Source of the DNA: Antennarius striatus
Taxonomy: Eukaryota > Chordata > Actinopteri > Lophiiformes > Antennariidae
Reading direction: 5' to 3'
Length of the DNA: 64,000 nt
NCBI RefSeq assembly: GCF_040054535.1
Contig: NC_090796.1
Location: 17,314,501-17,378,500 of the forward strand
Shown here: positions 58,801 through 64,000 of the stretch, one piece after another
Numbering within the stretch: position 1 is the first letter of the stretch
Layout of the letters: each line of letters begins with the position of its first letter
Program-made: the position numbers and the translations under genes
Notes under the pieces: model-generated
Told to the model about the DNA's origin: nothing
The model's input: only the letters and a program-made list of their open reading frames with translations
Database searches by the model: none

Positions 58801-60546
58801 ACAGATACAGATGTAAGATATGTAACCTCGTTAGGCTTGCATTAGAGAACCGCTCATGCTTTATGCTGATCTGTGCCTTCAGTTATGTGGAAACGTAAGC
58901 TGGCTCCACTACAAGTATTTATATAGCTGCTAAACGCCCCTGGGGTGTCATTAAAACACATATTGGAGCAGGCAGATCCATAAACATAGGGCTGGATACT
59001 TTTCAACTTCTTCGCCTGCATTGTTCTATTTTTCTATTTTCATCCATCCTGGGAGAGCCATTACTTTACTCCACTCTGAAGCGATTCATCACCATCTCCA
59101 TCTCGCCTTAATCAGAATTCGGAATTAAACTGTTTCTGCTTAAGTGGAGTCATGCTGCAGTGCAGACGTGGGGGTTACAGGGAGTATCAGAGGGGACTAA
59201 TTGTCAAGGTTACGTCTCAGAAGATGATTGATGCAGGGCCAGGCTGCTTTTGTCAGACTGTCAGGTGGCTGGAATGTTTAATGTTCTCATTATTGGTTGC
59301 TCTGTTGTGTATATTTCTCTGTCAGCGCCGCCGAGCCATCTGAACTGCCAGCGCACTTCAAAGGCCTGCAGGTCATCCGTCTTCCTCCTGACGCCCTGAA
59401 TGTTCAGGCTCAGCTGAGTGCCGGTGATTTGTTATGACTTGAGAGCCAGCTGACAGACAGGTCTCTATAAAAAAACATGCACCCATTTCCCTTTTGTCGT
59501 GCATTGAAAGCATAGCTGCTCCTGTAATGGAGGGGTTGGGGCGAGGGGGGGGGACGGCGACCGTCACAGGAGACTGGCGACTGACAGTTGAATCATCTCA
59601 CTAATTTGCAGACAGGATGACTTGTATTTTGTCTTCAGTGTGGATTTTAGTCCACATCTCCTCACGGGTCGCCATCTGTTGTGGGGCGCCACAGGGAGCC
59701 ACTATATTAAGACCAGTTTTCATGTTCATCTTTAGTCTGGGGGGGGGTGATGCTGATGATGAGCATCATGAGGGGAATGCTGATGTCATGCAGTGAAAAG
59801 TGTGAGGTGAGATGCTGAAGACAGGAAGAGGATATTCTTTTCCCAGGCCTTACGCGAGATTGATTCTTCTCTGCTGATCTAATTCTGGATCGTACAGAAA
59901 CAGTCCATTTGTCTTAAAGTAAAACGATGTGACACATGGTGCAGATGGAAATCTGTTTTTTTTTTCTGAAAAAAAGACGGAAAAGATTAAAGAGAAACTC
60001 TGCTCCTCAGCCCTAATCACGATCTGTAGATTCCTCTGTCGATTTAACCAGATGGCAGGCTCGATCCTGCCGGCCCTCCTGTATATTAATGAATGGCAGT
60101 CTGTCATGTTTGTCTTAGGTAAGTGAAATGTCCATCACCTGTAATGGTCTGCCAGCTGGCATCATGCATTTTGCACCACGTTGGGCTTTTGTGGCATTTT
60201 TCATTCAAAATGTTATTGAAGGAGCAGCGATTTTCCGTCTTTGTCACCGCTGTGGTGAATATGTTTTTTACACTGACTTGTTTCCACAGTAGATTTCCTC
60301 TCATAGGTCAAAGCAATAATTCTGGCACTAAAAGTGTCGCGGCGGGCGAAGCTCACGAGTTCGATGGTAACTTGATTAAGTTGGCCTGTCAACATGAATG
60401 CAAACATGGCAATACAGGAGGTTAACAAACCCAATAATGAGAGGGGTGAGTAAGTGGAGGGGGGGTGTGTTATAGGAGGGGCTGCTGACCTTAAAGAAAA
60501 CATGTTTTTTTAAATAATTAGTGTCCGACTTAAAGCTTTATTTAAA
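55801..60546. other. Gene desert, segment 4
   Basis: No gene recognised. Short G-runs occur near 57740, 59545 and 59742. A LINE-tail-like stretch ends at 56692. The remaining sequence is unique, with scattered AT-rich blocks such as 58780-59130 and 60040-60430. Confidence 0.4.
56400..56692 (+). mobile_element. LINE 3' end-like remnant with (TTGA)n tail
   Basis: T-rich sequence ending in ACCATATAAATACAGTTTGA followed by about six TTGA units (56666-56692). Fish L2/CR1-type elements often end in a TATAAATAAAGTTTGATTGA-like tail. The upstream part is too degraded to classify. Confidence 0.4.
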
Positions 60547-61880
60547 TACCATATTTTCCGCACTATAAGGCGCACCTGAAAGCCTAAAATTTTCTCATAA
60601 ACCCGAAGTGCGCCTTATAATCCAGTGCGTCTTATATATGGATTAATATTCATATTAATATTGGTTTAAAACATGGTCGCTGAAAAAAAGCCGGCAGTCT
60701 GGCCGCCTGTCATGCCGCACTCCGCCACCAGAGGCGCCCCCTCACAAGGCACTCAGGCCCACGCCCCCTAACAACGGTAGTCAAGGGGCGTCACCGAAGT
60801 CCCGGCTCTGACTGAGCTGCTCTCAGACGGTAGAGCAGACTGTAGGAGCACTGGTGATTACAGCAAAACATAAGGAACTTTCAACAATTCTATTAATAAA
60901 GTCTGACTGACTGACTGATCTCAGTATTTCTAACTATCTGGTGTCAGAAATAACCCACTTTAAACTCAATTGGTCTTAAAAATGCCATTGTGGTGTCATC
61001 TGGAATCTAGTGACTGTCCATTCTATTAGTCTGTGGAAACACACGGAGAAACTGGCATAAAGGTGAATTAAAGACCCTCAAAGATGAACTTCCAGCCTTT
61101 TCTGAAATTTCAAGAGCAGAGTCACTGCTAGACAAAGGTGTCTACTGTACTGCAATTGATTTACAAATGTAGTTGATAGCTCTGGGGGGGCGGTGGAGGG
61201 GCGGGTTCAGGCTTGTGTATTCTGTCTTCAGCGACGTGCGGTGAGATTCACGGCGGTGAGACACCGACGTTAAAGTCAGTTATAGGAGTAAAACAGCGTC
61301 ACATTTGACAGTGAATTATCAGCCTGACATTAAAAACTAGTTAAAAAATTGTTTAGGACACACAGCAGCAAATAGCTGCAGCTCACCTCCGACTGGACTA
61401 CCGATCGATCGAAACAATATTTAATTAATAAACGAAGACGAACGTCGGAGCTTAAATATCTGCTTCTAACTTCAGATCAGGAAATAATCCGCTCTGTTCG
61501 CACTGACTGCACTCGTAATGAATTTAACCAGTTTTTAATGTCAGGTTTTTAATATGCGTGTTGACTTCTTTCTAAGATGGCAAAGTGATCAAGTGATCAG
61601 GTTTCCTTGATGAGGCTCAGAATGTCTTATTGACATAACAACAGGGGCCATTCAAAGGTAGTCAGGAAGTCATGAATGCAATCATGACTGTCTGAGCAGC
61701 ACGGCTCTATCTAGTGGACGGATTGCGCAACTACAGCCGCTGCTATTTATCAAATACATTTTATTTTTATTGTGTGCGCCTTATAATCCGGAGCGCCTTA
61801 TATATGAAATAAATTATAAAACAAATTATTGAGGGTGCGCCTTATAGTCCAGTGCGCCTTGTAGTACGGAAAATGCTGTA
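60547..61880. mobile_element. Inverted-terminal-repeat DNA transposon remnant (TATAAGGCGCAC type)
   Basis: The left end reads TACCATATTTTCCGCACTAT then AAGGCGCACC. The right end, reverse complemented, reads TACAGCATTTTCCGTACTAC then AAGGCGCACT. The roughly 30-bp inverted termini start with TA, as for elements that duplicate a TA target. Further internal copies of GCGCCTTATA lie near both ends (60610-60640, 61768-61860). The 1.33 kb interior has no transposase frame, so it is non-autonomous or decayed. The terminal motif is common in fish genomes. Confidence 0.75.
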
Positions 61881-61997
61881 ATCTAAAAAAATACCATGTA
61901 ATTTAATGAAGAGTGTCTCCATCTCTGTTTGAATGATGCATGGTCTGAGGTCAACCAATCAGAGTGCAATATTCCTCGTTTTATTTAAATTTTGTCT

Positions 61998-62420
61998 TCA
62001 TAATTTTTGTCCCATCAACAACTCCATGTGCCTCCTCTTCTTCTCCTTTGGGCGTGTCCTGTTCGGCGTCTCCACAGCGTGTGGTCCTTTTCCATGCCAG
62101 CCTGTCTTCTTCATTCAACACCAATTGCCCTCATGTCTTCCGCACTACATGCATCCACCTTCTCTTTGGTCTTCCTCTTTCCTGGTAGCTCCATCCTCAT
62201 CACCCTTTCACCAACATCCTCACCATTCTCTCTTCTGGACGTGTCCAGACCATCTGAGTCTATTCTCTCTAGCTTTGTCTCCAGAACATCTCACCTTGTC
62301 TGTTCCTCTGATGAACTCATATCTGATCCGATCCAACCTGGTTCATTTCCTCCACCTCCAGCTGGGCCTCCTGTCTTCTTCTCAGCACCACTGTCTCTAA
62401 CAACGCCATCTGCGTGCATT
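61998..62420 (-). mobile_element. RTE-like non-LTR retrotransposon, decayed 3' end
   Basis: Read on the minus strand, the sequence matches the familiar 3' coding end of fish RTE-type LINEs: ATCAGAGGAACAGACAAGG, TTCTGGAGACAAAG, AGACTCAGATGGTCTGGACA, GTGATGAGGATGGAGCTACC and GTTGGTGTTGAA. The reading frame is interrupted, so it is a dead copy. The plus-strand open frames over it are antisense shadows. Confidence 0.75.
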
Positions 62421-64000
62421 TGAGAAATGTAGCCACCTTTAACTGAGGAGGAGTAGGCAGAGCAGGTGGGGGAGGAAGAGGAGGGCGGTTGCATATCGCT
62501 GTATGTGTGTCTAATTGGTCTAATGATGTGTAGATTACCATCAGACATCTGAACTGGGAGAAATTAAACACAACTAGACATCAGCCAGACAGCAAAGCTC
62601 CGCCAAGGCAGCTCAGTTTCCTCATGATGTCATTTAATTTAAAGCTAGTCCTTTTGATAGGCTGATCCTCATCATGTGACTCCTGGACCTTGAAAACCTG
62701 ATCCCAGAATCTGGATCACATAGGTCTCATTATTAGTCCGATGGTCATTCTGGAAAAACTGGATTACTGATGGAGGTTTTTACCTGGATATAGATGGGGA
62801 ACATTAGAAGATCAATTTAACATGTGACTGGGTCAGTCCTAATCTGATCTGGGGTCAGTCTGGATCATTATTTGTTATGTCAAAGTAAATCTGTGAGTCT
62901 GTAAATTCATTCTGCATCACTAGATCCACATTATGACTGATACTGATCAGTCTCTAATTTGTGCTGGATCTGATGGTGATGTCATTGTTGACATTATCCA
63001 TGAAGTTCATAGAGAAAATCTGTTAATTACCCCACAATGGTAAAGAATCTTTAAAAAGAGGCTATATCCAGATTATGATCTGGACCACCAACAAAATGGA
63101 CTGATTTTTCCTTTGGGCTGAACTCTATCTGTCCACAAACTAAAAATATGTTCTTAACTTTAAAGTAATGATGTCAGAACCATCTTTGCCAACTGCAGTT
63201 CATGTGGAAGTTACTCATGATATCACTTGTATTGATCGTCCAGCAGCAGAAACCATAGGTGTGTCTCCACTGTCTGTGCCATTTACTCACAAGGCACAGC
63301 GGCTTAACTTCATTCATGATTTAATCTCTTGACATGGCAGTGGCATCTAGTATCGATTCAAATTCTGTGTTCTTTTGTACTTTCAGAAGGTCACACACAG
63401 TCCAGATTCATAAAGTGAAATTTTCTGTATTCTAGATAAATCCTGAGTAAGAAGTGAAATTATTTTCAGTTACTGTTTTCACCCGCTTGTCGTCTCATTG
63501 GCTGCTTTCTCAGTGGATTGAAGCCTGGTCTGCTGATGATGTCTTTGTCTCTGAAGGAGCTTCAGAACCCTAAAGAGGCGATGAACACGTGTTCACCAGC
63601 ACACAGAACCCAGAGCTCCCACCATGAATATTACAGGCGTAATTTTAAAACAACTTTGGCTGCGTTTCCCAACCTGAGAGCACGAACGATGCAGGAGCAC
63701 AATAGCTGTGTGTCATACATTTAAACACTGTTAAATTAAAGGCTGTTTACTGTTCTCAGAGGCCATTCATCTTACTCAATGTGAGACCGCCGCTTGCAAA
63801 TTTGTCAGTAAGAGCTTCCACATGCCACGACGAGGAGAGAAAAAGTTGGGGTTATCGGAGGAGGGTTTTCATAGCGTGTCTCTTCAGTCAGCCTGTAGTT
63901 AATTAGCCACCTCCACACAATGAGGCCATAAGTCATTAATCACCCAGACCCAAGCAGAGCTCGCAGCGAGCAAGACGTCTGCAGACAAAAAGTTTGCTGC
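62421..64000. other. Gene desert, right end of window
   Basis: No gene recognised. The stretch at 62680-62960 repeats CTGGATC/GATCTGG words loosely. The remainder is unique, non-coding sequence. Confidence 0.45.

Noticed and set aside
61933-62423. Plus-strand Ser/Pro/Leu-rich frames of 138-155 codons
   Set aside because: They are antisense to a decayed RTE-like LINE 3' end and are not protein-coding.

Overview
This is a window of vertebrate, almost certainly teleost fish, nuclear DNA. The genes are split by GT-AG introns, many of them only 75-200 bp long. AC/GT microsatellites are abundant, and the interspersed repeats are types familiar from fish genomes. Gene order and orientation, as I recall them, match human 10q22: KAT6B(+), DUSP29(-), DUSP13 locus(-), SAMD8(+), VDAC2(+), COMTD1(-), then a gene desert leading towards ZNF503, which is not inside this window. 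Names come from reading the spliced translations, not from a search.

Layout. 1-14.85 kb: the 3' two thirds of the histone acetyltransferase gene kat6b, 14 coding exons starting inside the PHD fingers, with a 3'UTR carrying two (GT)n tracts. 15.6-28.6 kb: five tandem atypical dual-specificity phosphatase genes, all on the minus strand: dusp29, two TMDP-like dusp13b types and two MDSP-like dusp13a types. All five share one three-exon plan with the same intron phases and an intact HCxxGxxRS signature. 28.6-29.1 kb: a head-to-head interval between the last phosphatase and samd8. 30.4-33 kb: samd8 (SMSr). 35-38 kb: vdac2. 38.8-43.9 kb: comtd1, convergent with vdac2, with a DNA-transposon-like insertion and a CpG/CRE-rich block in its introns.

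44.3-64 kb holds no gene I can support. It contains AT-rich low-complexity sequence, degraded repeats (LINE 3' ends, an RTE-like LINE tail, a 1.3 kb inverted-terminal-repeat element) and long unique stretches that look like a developmental regulatory landscape. Conservation cannot be measured from one sequence.

The genes do not form a pathway. kat6b is a chromatin regulator, the phosphatases are likely muscle/testis signalling enzymes, samd8 is an ER sphingolipid enzyme, vdac2 is the mitochondrial outer-membrane pore and comtd1 is a membrane-anchored O-methyltransferase. The most unusual part is the phosphatase array. It is expanded relative to the two DUSP13-type units known in human, and tandem repeats sit directly against coding or splice signals in three of its five genes. 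I found no prokaryotic-style system, CRISPR array, rRNA or convincing tRNA.
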